From JBDGPU01 sp042219525 (GTDB taxonomy: Archaea; Halobacteriota; Halobacteria; Halobacteriales; Haloferacaceae), in NCBI GenBank assembly GCA_042219525.1, contig JBDGPU010000133.1:1-46689 (forward strand): a DNA stretch of 46,689 bases. The letters run 5' to 3'. Every line of letters begins with the position of its first letter. Positions within the stretch are counted from its first letter, which is position 1. Positions 16,506 through 26,184 of the stretch are shown piece after piece. The notes beneath the pieces were generated by a model that worked only from the letters and a program-made list of their open reading frames with translations, was not told the DNA's origin and did not search any database. The translations under genes and the position numbers were made by a program.

Positions 16506-16540
16506 CGGGCCGGGTGGAGCGTGTCGGGGCGACCGGCCCG
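16506..16540 (-). other. hairpin in the spacer between two PGF-CTERM genes
   Basis: CGGGCCGG (16506-16513) and CCGGCCCG (16533-16540) form a perfect 8-bp inverted repeat with a 19-base loop, between two co-directional genes. It could be an RNA processing or partial termination site that lowers expression of the third gene. Confidence 0.45.
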
Positions 16541-16593
16541 GATGTCGTTCGCTCCGCGCGAGGGCGTGATATTCCGGCTAAGTGGATCGCTGC

Positions 16594-19500
16594 CTACATA
16601 TTATATTTTTGGATCCTGACATAGGCCAGGGAGATGAGCAGCGCGAGGAGCGCGGTCGTGAAGCCGAATCCAGGGATATTGACCCCGTACTCATCCGGCT
16701 CCTCAGTCGTTGTTGGGGCTTCTGGTGTACTCTCTGTCGTTTCGGTCGGAGTGCTCGTCTCGGTCGGGGTTGCGGTCGGCGTTTCGGTCTCCGTCGCAGT
16801 TCCCGCGGGTTGCTCGACGACGACAGCGAACACGGAGAAGCCGGGTGACGTCGCCGTGAACTCGCCATTACCGTGGTGCGTTGTGTCAAGCCGAGTCCAG
16901 GACTCGCCGTCGTAGCGATATAGCGCGACGTCGTCGAAGGTGGCACCCTCGGGGAGCGCGCTTTCCTCAACGCTGTAGTGGAATCTCACTTCGTCAAGCG
17001 CGGTGGTGTCCAATCCGGGTGCTCGGACGTCCACATAGGCGACAGCGGTCCCTGTCTCAACCGCGGGCGCAGGTCCGGGGTCGGTCGATGGCTCCTGGAT
17101 TTCGACGCGGAAGTCAGACGCCGAGAACGTCATATTCACGTCCAACTGACTAAATGCCACGCCGTGGCCAGTGATCTTGTCGCCAAGATCGGCTGTCATC
17201 TGGGCACCGATCGAGATGTCCTCGAACTGGATCGTGAGTTGGTCGTCGAGTGCGGTCGTCCGGACGGTCCACGACGGGCCGCCACCGCCGCCACCACCGC
17301 CACCGCCGTCACCGCCGCCACCGCCGCCACCACCCTCATCTTCTTCCTTGGCCTTGGCGATAGTGACGGTCGTCGAGCGCTTGACGGTGTGTCCCCATTC
17401 GTCGACGAGCGTGAGCGTCGCCGACACCTCGTCGCCTGATTGGAGACCCGACTCGGTGTACTTCGCGACACCATCACCGAATGACGGATTCACGGTGCGC
17501 GTATTGCCGTTCACCGTCACCGTCAGTGTCGAGTTGACGGTGTCGATATCCATCCCCGTAACGTCGTACTCGAACCGGAACGTGACCCGCTCCGTGTCGG
17601 ACGACAACTCGGCGTTGTTGGCTGGCTTCACCGACGTGAAGGAGGGTGCCGGCGGCTCGGCGACGGACACCGTTTCGGTAAGGCTGTTTACGTTGCCTCC
17701 CTGGTCCGCAGCGATCACCTTCACGTCGTAGCTTTGAGCCGGTTCGTCGACGTCGATGGTGTAAGTGGCGGCGTCCGAGGTGATAGACGTCGCGTCCGCG
17801 TTCGTCTCGTTTTTGCCGTTTACCCACACCTCGACTGTCGCTGGATCGACGCTACTGAGGCTGTCGTCGTACTCGAAGCGGACGTCGAAGGAGTCGGTGT
17901 CCCACGCAACCGTGTCACCGTCCGGCGACACGCGAGAGATTTCGGGGCCGGACTCGTCGACCGACGTGGCGCCGTACGTCGAGAAGTTCTCGACCTTCGT
18001 TACCCAGTACTTACCCTCGATGGTCTGGTTGTCGACCTCCTTCGAGACGTTCTTGATCGAGGTATTGCGCAGTTCCCAGCTGTTTGTTTGCTCGTTGAAG
18101 TGGGTGATCTTGACGTCTTTCGGCTCGACGTTTTCCGGCAGCTCGTCCTCGTTGACCGGCACGCCGATGGTCGCGTTGGTGAGGTTTCCTGCAAGTTCAG
18201 CACCGAGTTGGCTCGTCAGGAATTCCAAGCCCAAGAGGTCGGCTTCGAGTGCTTTCGGTGGCACCTCGTTTTCAGAAACCGTCACGAACGTGTCGGAAAC
18301 TTCGGAGTCGGTTCGGAACTCGATGAACTTGCCGGTGTCCTCATTGTAGAACGTCGCCGTCCGGTTTTCAGTGCTCAATAGACGGATTTGCGTGAAGGCG
18401 ACGTCCTTGCCAGTGTTACCAGACAGGTCCGTCCCCTCCGACTCGATCTTGTAGGACCCGGAGCCGGCGGTTTGGAACTCCCCGACCCATCTGTTCTCAT
18501 CGACCTGCTTCATCGACACGGCCTTCGTCTCGTTGTTGGGAAGTCTGACCGTCACCGTTGGTGCGTCTCTGAGCTCCTCGTTGGCTCTCACAGTAACGGT
18601 CCCAGTCTCGTTTGTCGCATTGTAGTCCACGACAGATGAGAGTCTCGGTCGCTGATCATCGTACACGACGGTAGTGTCGGCGACGTCGTCACCCGTGTTG
18701 CGAGCCAGATCCACTGCCGTTGAACGAATCTCGTACTCACCCTGATCGGCGAGGTTGTCCAGATCGAAAGTGACCTCGTACTGGTTGCTCGTTCCGTTGA
18801 CCGGCTCGACATCTCGGATGAGCTGGTAATTCCAACCAACTGCTCGAAGCCTTGCGTCGACCGAGTCGAGCGCTCCGATGTCGGCCGGTGGATCCGTCGC
18901 GTTGATCGTGACAGTGATCGTGTCGTTAGCGTACCTCGTGCCATTGTGGAGGTAGCCGCCGCTGACCTCTTCGACCGAGACTGCTGGCTCCTCCGTGTCG
19001 ACGTCGACAGTCGTGTTCTCGGTCACGAGATTGCCCGCAGCGTCACCGCTCCGCAGGACGACCTCGTAGGTCCCGCTCGGAACCGGATCGCCGTTCCTGT
19101 CCGTCGCGTTCCATTCGAACGAGACGGTCTGTCCGTCCCCGGTCGAGTTGGTGACGTTCCGCCGGAAGACGACCGTGCCGCTGGCGTCACGCACCTCAAG
19201 CACGGTCTCCGCGTGGTGGGCGTCTGTGGAACTCACGTTGATCTCGGCGGGATTGTTCTGGCCAACAACGTCGAAACCATCGTCGGCACCCTCGGGAACC
19301 GCAGCAAGCGACGTGCGCGGCGCGAGCGTGTCGATCGTGATCGTCCACGAGGTCACATTCTCATTGCTCGCGTTATCAACCACCGTGGTCGAGAGCGTGT
19401 GCGTGCTGTCGTCCGGATCGTCGATATTGAGATCGGTGAGTTGGACGGTGAAACCGCTCGGTGTGGCACGATCACCGAGGGAAACGGACTCGCCGTCTGC

Positions 19501-20868
19501 CGTCAACTCGACCGCGTCTGGGTCGACGCCTGTTTCTCTGGTGCCGAGTGTGTCGTCGCTGTACTCAACGACGACCGTCGGCTCGCTCGTGTTGATCAGC
19601 GCGCCATCGGGCGGCGAGACCGAATCGACCGACGGTGGCGAGACGAACCGGAACTCGAACGTCTTCGTCCGGACATTGCCCGCGCTGTCGGTCGCACGGA
19701 GAGTCACCTCGGTCGGTCCTTCGGTCCACTCGTTCGTGTACGGGTCGATCTCGTATGGATCCGTGAGATCGAGGTACCCCTCACTCGTGGTGTTCACTCG
19801 GTACGAAACGTTCGCCAAGTTGGCGTCGTCGACGCTGAAGTTCAACCGCGTGTCCGCGTCGTACTCGACCGGGCCCTCATCGGGGCTTTCGAGGGTGACC
19901 GCCGGCGACGTCGTGTCCACGTCGAACGAGACCGAATCGTTCGTGGAAGCAAATTCCTCGATCGGCTCGCCATTGTCGTCCACGATCCGCATATCGATGG
20001 TGTGATCGCCATCGTCGAGCGCGTCGGTCTGGAACTGGAAGATCTCCTCCTCCTCGGTCTCGTTGAACTCGGCCGACTGCCAGTCGCCCCCGTCGATCCG
20101 GTACTCGACGTCCGACGCGTTCTCGAAGACGGTGTTCGCCAGCGCGTACGTGACGTTGACCTTGCTGTCGTTGAGCTGCTCACCGTCGGTCGGCTCGCGG
20201 ATGTCGATGGACGGCCCTTCGCTGACCTCGATGAACACCGTGTCCGTATCGGTGTTTCCGCCCTCATCGGTGAGGGTGAGTTTCACCTCGTAGGTGCCGG
20301 TTTCCGTAAAGGTGTGTGAGACGACCTCGCCGGTCGCCGTCGTACCGTCGTCGAAGTCCCACTCGTAGGAGGCGATCCCGAAGTTGTCACTCGATCCCGA
20401 GGCGTTGAACTCCACCGACGAGTTTACTGCGACCGTCCGGTTCGACCCGGCGTCGGCGACTGGTTCCGTGGTGTCGGTGAACGTCAGGTTGAGTTCCTCG
20501 ACGTCACCAGCCGTCCAGGTCGCGGTCTCCACCGCGGAGAGGTTCTTCGCGTAGAACGTGATGGTTTTTCCGTCGTCCGCCTCGGAACCGCTGACGTTGA
20601 GCTTGTCCTCGATAGCTTCCGCGCCACCGTACTGGCCAGACTCGTTCGTCGTAATGCTGCCCCGCTTCTCACCGTCGATCTTCGCGACGATCGTCGTGTT
20701 CGCCGGCAGCGGCTCACCGTTTATCGTCGCCTCCCCGTAAAAGGAGTGCGGCGGCTGCGGCTGTGACGCGTCGACCGAGGCCACGCCGACCGTCGCCGGC
20801 ATCGACAGCAGCATCACTAACGCTACAACTACCGCGGCCGTCTTCCGGAAACGGTCAGGGGCGTGCAT
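16594..20868 (-). CDS. giant multi-domain (PKD/Ig-like) surface protein with PGF-CTERM anchor
   Basis: A 1424-residue secreted protein. Signal peptide KTAAVVVALVMLLSMPATVG; then a first beta module HSFYGEATINGEPLPANTTI; a PKD domain (YEWDFDDGTTATGE ... HTFTETGTYEVKL); then a long series of Ig/cadherin-like repeats, several carrying TDSAGNVRT or AGDAAGNLV elements typical of bacterial Big/Ig repeats. A poly-Gly/Asp linker near residue 1190 precedes a PGF-pre-PGF domain (FEDISIGAQMTADLG ... ATSPGFSVFAVVV). A Thr/Glu-rich stalk follows, then NIPGFGFTTALLALLIS, the PGF-CTERM signal. The role is probably adhesion, cell contact or surface architecture. It starts 9 bases after the protease gene, as its operon partner. 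Confidence 0.9.
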   Translation of the reverse strand: MHAPDRFRKTAAVVVALVMLLSMPATVGVASVDASQPQPPHSFYGEATINGEPLPANTTIVAKIDGEKRGSITTNESGQYGGAEAIEDKLNVSGSEADDGKTITFYAKNLSAVETATWTAGDVEELNLTFTDTTEPVADAGSNRTVAVNSSVEFNASGSSDNFGIASYEWDFDDGTTATGEVVSHTFTETGTYEVKLTLTDEGGNTDTDTVFIEVSEGPSIDIREPTDGEQLNDSKVNVTYALANTVFENASDVEYRIDGGDWQSAEFNETEEEEIFQFQTDALDDGDHTIDMRIVDDNGEPIEEFASTNDSVSFDVDTTSPAVTLESPDEGPVEYDADTRLNFSVDDANLANVSYRVNTTSEGYLDLTDPYEIDPYTNEWTEGPTEVTLRATDSAGNVRTKTFEFRFVSPPSVDSVSPPDGALINTSEPTVVVEYSDDTLGTRETGVDPDAVELTADGESVSLGDRATPSGFTVQLTDLNIDDPDDSTHTLSTTVVDNASNENVTSWTITIDTLAPRTSLAAVPEGADDGFDVVGQNNPAEINVSSTDAHHAETVLEVRDASGTVVFRRNVTNSTGDGQTVSFEWNATDRNGDPVPSGTYEVVLRSGDAAGNLVTENTTVDVDTEEPAVSVEEVSGGYLHNGTRYANDTITVTINATDPPADIGALDSVDARLRAVGWNYQLIRDVEPVNGTSNQYEVTFDLDNLADQGEYEIRSTAVDLARNTGDDVADTTVVYDDQRPRLSSVVDYNATNETGTVTVRANEELRDAPTVTVRLPNNETKAVSMKQVDENRWVGEFQTAGSGSYKIESEGTDLSGNTGKDVAFTQIRLLSTENRTATFYNEDTGKFIEFRTDSEVSDTFVTVSENEVPPKALEADLLGLEFLTSQLGAELAGNLTNATIGVPVNEDELPENVEPKDVKITHFNEQTNSWELRNTSIKNVSKEVDNQTIEGKYWVTKVENFSTYGATSVDESGPEISRVSPDGDTVAWDTDSFDVRFEYDDSLSSVDPATVEVWVNGKNETNADATSITSDAATYTIDVDEPAQSYDVKVIAADQGGNVNSLTETVSVAEPPAPSFTSVKPANNAELSSDTERVTFRFEYDVTGMDIDTVNSTLTVTVNGNTRTVNPSFGDGVAKYTESGLQSGDEVSATLTLVDEWGHTVKRSTTVTIAKAKEEDEGGGGGGGGDGGGGGGGGGGPSWTVRTTALDDQLTIQFEDISIGAQMTADLGDKITGHGVAFSQLDVNMTFSASDFRVEIQEPSTDPGPAPAVETGTAVAYVDVRAPGLDTTALDEVRFHYSVEESALPEGATFDDVALYRYDGESWTRLDTTHHGNGEFTATSPGFSVFAVVVEQPAGTATETETPTATPTETSTPTETTESTPEAPTTTEEPDEYGVNIPGFGFTTALLALLISLAYVRIQKYNM

Positions 20869-20877
20869 TGATCTGTG

Positions 20878-23800
20878 TTAGGGTGCCGCGAAGTTGACTG
20901 AGGGAGCGATGTCGTCCGCGTCGATTGAAGACGATCCGTCCGTCGCGCCGGCAGAGCCGTCCGAGCTAGTGTCGGAACTGTTAGCCTCGGTTTCCTCCGA
21001 CGCGGTAACTCCGGAGATAAATGCACCGGTGAGCTCGAAGTAGTCTGCGACCGACGCACCCTTCGGCAGGTTCGCAGCCATCGACCCGTTCTGCTTAGCG
21101 TAGACGAAGTAGCCCGATGTAGCGCTCACATCGGGGCCGTGCGAGTCGGCACCGAAGGTGTAGGTGCCGAAGTCGTCGCCTCTACGACCCTGCCGTTCGG
21201 GCTCCTCGAAGAACTTCGCTATCCGTGCCAGGTCGGCCGAGGAAGCGTAGGCCTCCTCGGCTGGACCGTACTCCGAAGCACCGATGAAGTTCCAGCCCTC
21301 CGAGAGGTCAGTCGTCGGGGGAACTGACGGACCGCCGTAGTTCTCGAACTTGGTGACGAACCGAGCCTCGGTCTGTGGCACGACGACGACTGCTTCGAGC
21401 GCGGAGAGTTGCTCGTCGCCGGTCGCCAACGACCACTCCTGGGTCTCGGCGTCGAAGACGTAGACGACGCCCTCGAAGTTGTTGAACATGTCACTGAGGT
21501 TCCCCTGCACCGGACCGGGCACGCCGAACGCGTACTTCTTGCCCGGTTCCATGACGACGTCAGTGCCGAACTGCTGGGTCTCATCGGGATCGAGCGAGAC
21601 CTGGTCGACCGGTGCGGTCAGGAACGGGTCGTAGTAGACCGCCGGCTCGATGTCCCATCCGGACTCCTCGAAAACCGTCGGCTCGTCGTCGATAACGATG
21701 TCGTCCCCGATCGCCGGACCGCGGTCGTCACCGTAGTAGTTCAGCGGCGCCAGGACGGGAAGTGCCCCGAACTCCTCGCCGAAGAACGTCTGAGATTCAC
21801 CGTAGATCGCCGTCTCAGTGTCCGAGAGGTCGGTGTACGTCACCAAGGTTAAGCCGAGCCAGCCCGAGCGGACGCCGTATTCGGCGTGGACCTCGTCGCC
21901 GCCGCGGAGGAACATGAACGTGAACAGCCCCTTGTTCACGTATGCATTGTCCGCGTGCACCTCGTTGCCCTCGGACCAGGTGATCGAGTAGAACGACCAC
22001 CAGGGGTGCTTGACTCCGTTCGTCGCGTTGATGTAGTTGTTCTCCATGAACGTGAATCCGACGTAGGAAACGACCCCCGTCTCGGATTCGACGCCGGTCC
22101 GCGGCGCATGGTCGATAGTGTTGTTCTCCAGTTTCACGAGTGAACCGAGGTTGTAGACGCCGTAGTGCGGGTACGAGATGTTCGTGATCTCGTTGTTCCG
22201 GTAGACGGCGATTTCGACAGCGGAGACGACGCCCGCAGCTTCACCCTCGATGCGGTTGTTCTCGTACACTACCGGTTCGACGCCAATCTCCTCGACGATT
22301 TCATCGAATTCCACCCCGTGAATCTGTGGCTTCGCACCGTCCCGGAGCTGCTTTGCGTCGTCCTTAGCTAGCTCCGCGAGCTCCGACTTGTTCATGTTCT
22401 GCACCTCGGACGCGTTCGCGTCTGCGGGCACGACGTCACTGCGGACCTCAGACAGCGTCTCCGGGGCGTCCTCGGCAGTTGCCTGAAGTTCGGATTCGGA
22501 CTGCGGCGAGAACTGCAGTCCGCTGATCTCCTTCCCAGCGACGTTGCGCGTCTGTTTCTCCAACACGCCCAGGTTCGAGAGCTCGGACGAACTCAGTGAG
22601 CTGTATCCAAGTCCGTTGAATTCCGAGACGACCGCCCCGGTGAAGCCGGCTGAGACGTTCGATCCCTGGATGTAGTTGTCGGAGACCGTGACAGCGTCCG
22701 AGGCCAGAAGGAGGACGGCAGGTCCGTCGCTGGCTCTGACGTCAGATGAGGTCAGCTGTGAATCCGCCATCGCGACGGCAGCGATACCGTACTCCTCCGA
22801 GTCGACGTCCAAGTTCCGCATGGTCGACCCTTGCGAGGAGACCATCTCGACGCCGATGTTTTCGCTGTTGACCTCGGTGTTCTCGATGACTACGTCATCC
22901 GACTCCCAGACACTCACACCTGCCGAGAATCCGAAGTCGTTGGCTGTACTGGACACCGACGACTCGGATATCGTCAAGCTGGTGGCGTTATAGGCGAAGA
23001 TTCCGATCGTCGCGTTGTTTACCTCGACATTGTCGACCGTCACCCCTTCGGCATTGTCGATGTAGATCCCGGCAGAGTGGGAACTCGTCGAAGCTCCGGA
23101 CGAGGTGCTGTTCACGTCGATCGAGACGTTCGACAACGTCATGTGATCACCTAAGAGCCAGACCGGTTCGCTGGCGTTCAGTGTCACGTTCGCGTCCGGC
23201 GCGGCTGTGACGGTGACTCCAGGTTCGACGTCCCACGCGGTGAGACCCTCGTCATAGAAGCCTTCTTCGACCTCGACTGTCGTGCCGGCGGCCGCGTACT
23301 CAGTCGCGTTGGTCACCGGATCGGAGCCGTTGAACCGGTTGGCCGAGTCGCCGGCCGGTAGCGGATCTGGATGGACCCGCATCGTCTTAACGAGTGGCGG
23401 ATACACAGTGGTAGCCGTCGGCGAGGTCGCCTGCGGGTTCTCGAACGTTATTTCGAGCGCAAGCGTGTCGACGTACGTCTCGTTCGTCTGAACTGTGATC
23501 GTGAAGCCGTCCTTCGAGCCGTCGGAGACCGAGACGTTCTCCCCGATATTGGCCTTCTGTCCGTCGACGAAGACGGTCGTTTCGTTCGGGTCCGCATCGC
23601 TCGCAGCAGTCAGGTTGACGGTGACGTACTTGACGTTAGAGACGCGGAACGTCGCCGTTCCGTTCTCGCCGGTTTCCAGATGCCGCGGGAAGTTCTGGGC
23701 GAGCTGCACGCTCACGTTGGTATCGTTAACGAGGTAATCCGTTGCGGCATTTGCGTCGACGATCCCGGCACCCTGTCGCGTTTCGCTGGCGCCGATGTCG

Positions 23801-25165
23801 ACAGCAGTCTGCTCGAGAGCCTGCTTTACCATCGGCACCGACGGGTTGTTGCCGGCGTGCTTTTCGGCGGCCGACAGCATCAGCGCAACCGTGCCCGCGA
23901 CGTGTGGTGTCGCCATGCTCGTTCCGCTAAGTTTGGCGTACTCGTCCTTGCCGGGCGTCGCGCTGAGGACGTCGACGCCGGGTGCAGCGACGTCGGGCAC
24001 GATGTAGTAATCAGGCCAGTCGCTAGGCGCATCACTTCCCCAGGCGTTCGACGTGGAGATGTTTTCACCACCCGAGAAGCTCGCAATGTTCCGTTTCTCG
24101 TTAGACGCGCCGACGCCGACCGTCTCGTAGACGTTTCCGGGCGAACCGCTTGTTCCGGGTCCGTCGTTCCCGATGGCCGCGATCACGACGACACCGGCGT
24201 CCTCAGCGTTGCGGACGGGATCGATCATCTGTTCTCGGTACCCGTTCGCGCCGAGGCTCATGCTCATCACGTCGGCGTCGTTCTTGACGGCCCACTGCAT
24301 CCCAGCAATGACCTGCGCGAACGTTCCGCTCCCGTCGTCGTCGAGCACCTTTCCGTGCATCAGTGTGGCGTTGGGTGCGACACCGATCGCCGTCCCGCTG
24401 GCGTTGCCACCTGTCGCCGTGCCGCTCACGTGGGTCCCGTGTCCGTTCTCATCGTGAGGCTTCGAGTTGACGCGGTCACCGTCACTGTCGAACTCGGCCC
24501 AGTTTTTGTTCTTGATGTCGATGTCTTGATGATCGGGATCGACACCCGTGTCGAGCACCGCGAGCCTGACACCCTGGCCACGCGTATTGTATTCAGACCA
24601 AACTTCTGTGGCGTTGATGTGGTCCAGTCCATATGTCGTGTTATTATTGGACGACGATTGGACGTTCTCCGCGGTCCCAGCCGGTCCGGCCGAAGTGCTT
24701 CCAAGTGTGGAGACCTCGAAGTTTTTGTGGACCGCCCTGACGTGTTCGAGTTCAGTGAGTTTATCGACAGGGACTTTGCTGGTGTCGATCTCCAGAACGA
24801 TCGCGTTCGTCAGCCAGAACTTTTGTTTTACAGTGACAGCGCTTCGCTCCTCAGCGAACGAGAGCGTTGCCTGCTGTGTCTGAGCTGCATGGTTTTGCAT
24901 CAACTGAATCGCTTCGTCCGAATCAGCGGATGCAGGGATGTCCGGCTCCGTCAGCCGAACCACGACCGTCTGTACTCCGTTACTCGATTCGACTGCCGGG
25001 TCGACGTCGACCTCGGACTCGACGTCCTCCGGCTCGGTCGGGAGTGCAGGCTCGGCGTCATCGCCGGCAGCCGTCCCCATCGCCGGCGCCGCGCCGACTG
25101 CAACTACCGACAGCACCATGATGAGTGCCTGAAAGACCGCGAGCGCGCGTTTGCGTCCTCGACAT
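20878..25165 (-). CDS. secreted subtilisin-like (S8) protease with beta-helix domain; N-terminus disputed
   Basis: The open frame runs to TTG 25279-25281 (1467 codons), but no ATG or GTG precedes the signal peptide KRALAVFQALIMVLSVVAVG in that frame. A well-placed ATG at 25163-25165, about 28 bases after a CTTATG element, reads MSRTQTRA in another frame and would join with a one-base shift. Numbered from TTG, the inhibitor-like propeptide ends near residue 195. The catalytic triad is Asp244 (LAVLDTGVD), His281 (NGHGTHVSG) and Ser455 (SGTSMATPH), with oxyanion Asn372. A right-handed beta-helix of about 500 residues follows (NYIN, NNTI type turns; NYYGDDRGP), then a GWNFIGA surface-type domain. 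No PGF-CTERM is present. The enzyme should act outside the cell, perhaps on its two operon partners. Confidence 0.85.
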
Positions 25166-25281
25166 ACGTATGGTAATGACTGACTACCCCCATAAGTGTT
25201 ATCTAGGTTACATTTGTCGGCCGGGAGAAGACGGAATAGACAACTTCCATAAATTAACTTAATATCATGTAGACTAGTCAA

Positions 25282-25673
25282 TCATAATCTTCTTACCATT
25301 ACAGGCGATAAGTTTCAGTTACTTGTGATTTGAAGGTATCGAGAACGTCACTCAGTGTAGACTCGCGATCGTTCCTGTCGAACGCTGGTCACCGCTGTCA
25401 CGAGTGTGGCGCTCCACACCATCCCTTCGCACCCGCGCGCAGTTCCGCGTGTGCACTGCACAACCCATCCAAGTTGCAGTATTTGCCGCCGATAGCCGGA
25501 AAGGCCGGCCGCTATTTCGGCGGATCAAGTCACGATACCGCCTCGACGATTACGCCCTAAAATACTGTTTTGAAGATTCTAGACGGTTCTAAAAGAGTCA
25601 TGAAAGGTGATTTCACGACATTTCATGCGCCGCTCCGCGTAAAAGCAGGTGAACGTCTCCGAACGTTCTGGCC
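25282..25673. other. intergenic region upstream of the protease
   Basis: No intact gene. A GAAACTTATC element on the minus strand near 25307-25316 could be a promoter. A minus-strand stretch ending at TAA 25299-25301 reads STLSDVLDTFKSQVTETYRL, which has acidic protein-like composition and may be the tail of a lost gene. The rest shows nothing clear. Confidence 0.35.
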
Positions 25674-25680
25674 TTTATAT
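25674..25680 (+). promoter_or_regulatory. TATA box for the DUF7123-like gene
   Basis: TTTATAT is centred about 34 bases before ATG 25711. It supports the shorter start over an open extension of 47 codons upstream that has non-acidic composition. Confidence 0.55.
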
Positions 25681-25710
25681 GCCTATCCGGGCATTACCCC
25701 GAGTTGCACA

Positions 25711-25971
25711 ATGAGCGCAACCGCGACACCCTCCACCGACGCAGGCACCACCGACGACCGCAGCAAGGAACAGCGGCTGAAGGAGTACCTGCTCGAGCGC
25801 GCGGAAGACGGCGAGATGTACTTCAAGGGCAAGTTCATCGCCGAGGACGTCGAGCTCTCGCCGAAGGAGATCGGCGCACTGATGGTAAAGCTCCGGGACT
25901 CCGCCCAGGAGCTCACCGTCGAGAAGTGGTCGTACACGGGCGCGACGACGTGGCGCGTCGAACCGGCGTAA
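25711..25971 (+). CDS. small conserved haloarchaeal protein (DUF7123-like)
   Basis: An 86-residue soluble protein. After a Thr/Ala/Asp-rich lead it reads QRLKEYLLERAEDGEMYFKG, then KFIAEDVELSPKEIGALMVK and an end of TTWRVEPA. The helix-turn-helix-like arrangement (AEDVELSPKEIGALMVKL) suggests a small winged-helix fold that could bind DNA. It matches my recollection of a conserved haloarchaeal family named DUF7123. The start at ATG 25711 is chosen from the TATA box and the switch to acidic composition. No experimental function is known to me. Confidence 0.8.
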   Translation: MSATATPSTDAGTTDDRSKEQRLKEYLLERAEDGEMYFKGKFIAEDVELSPKEIGALMVKLRDSAQELTVEKWSYTGATTWRVEPA

Positions 25972-26154
25972 ACGCGCCGAGTCGGCGGCATCGACGAGTC
26001 CCCCGCTACCAGCGACGTGCCGTGCGGGAGTCGACGGCGACGCAACGAGCTGAAACCGACTGCGGCTGTGCTCGGATAGGTCCCCGGGCCACTCCTCCTT
26101 CCACCGCATCCCCTGTTTTCGAGGTCTGTCGCCAGCGACATAGCCGACGCGGGG

Positions 26155-26160
26155 TTTAAA
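26155..26160 (+). promoter_or_regulatory. TATA box for the site-2 protease gene
   Basis: GGGGTTTAAATC places TTTAAA about 27-30 bases before ATG 26185, a leaderless promoter layout. Confidence 0.6.
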
Positions 26161-26184
26161 TCTCGTCACGACCAATCGACAGTA

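Noticed and set aside
17280..17340. Repetitive GCC/ACC run that could be taken for a CRISPR or satellite repeat
   Set aside because: It encodes the poly-Gly/Asp linker of the large PGF protein and has no spacer pattern.
23371..25176. A 601-residue plus-strand frame
   Set aside because: Antisense of the subtilase, lacking any motif.
25330..25592. A frame with CHECGAPHHPF that could look like a zinc finger
   Set aside because: It starts at TTG, has only one cysteine knuckle and ends in random-looking residues.
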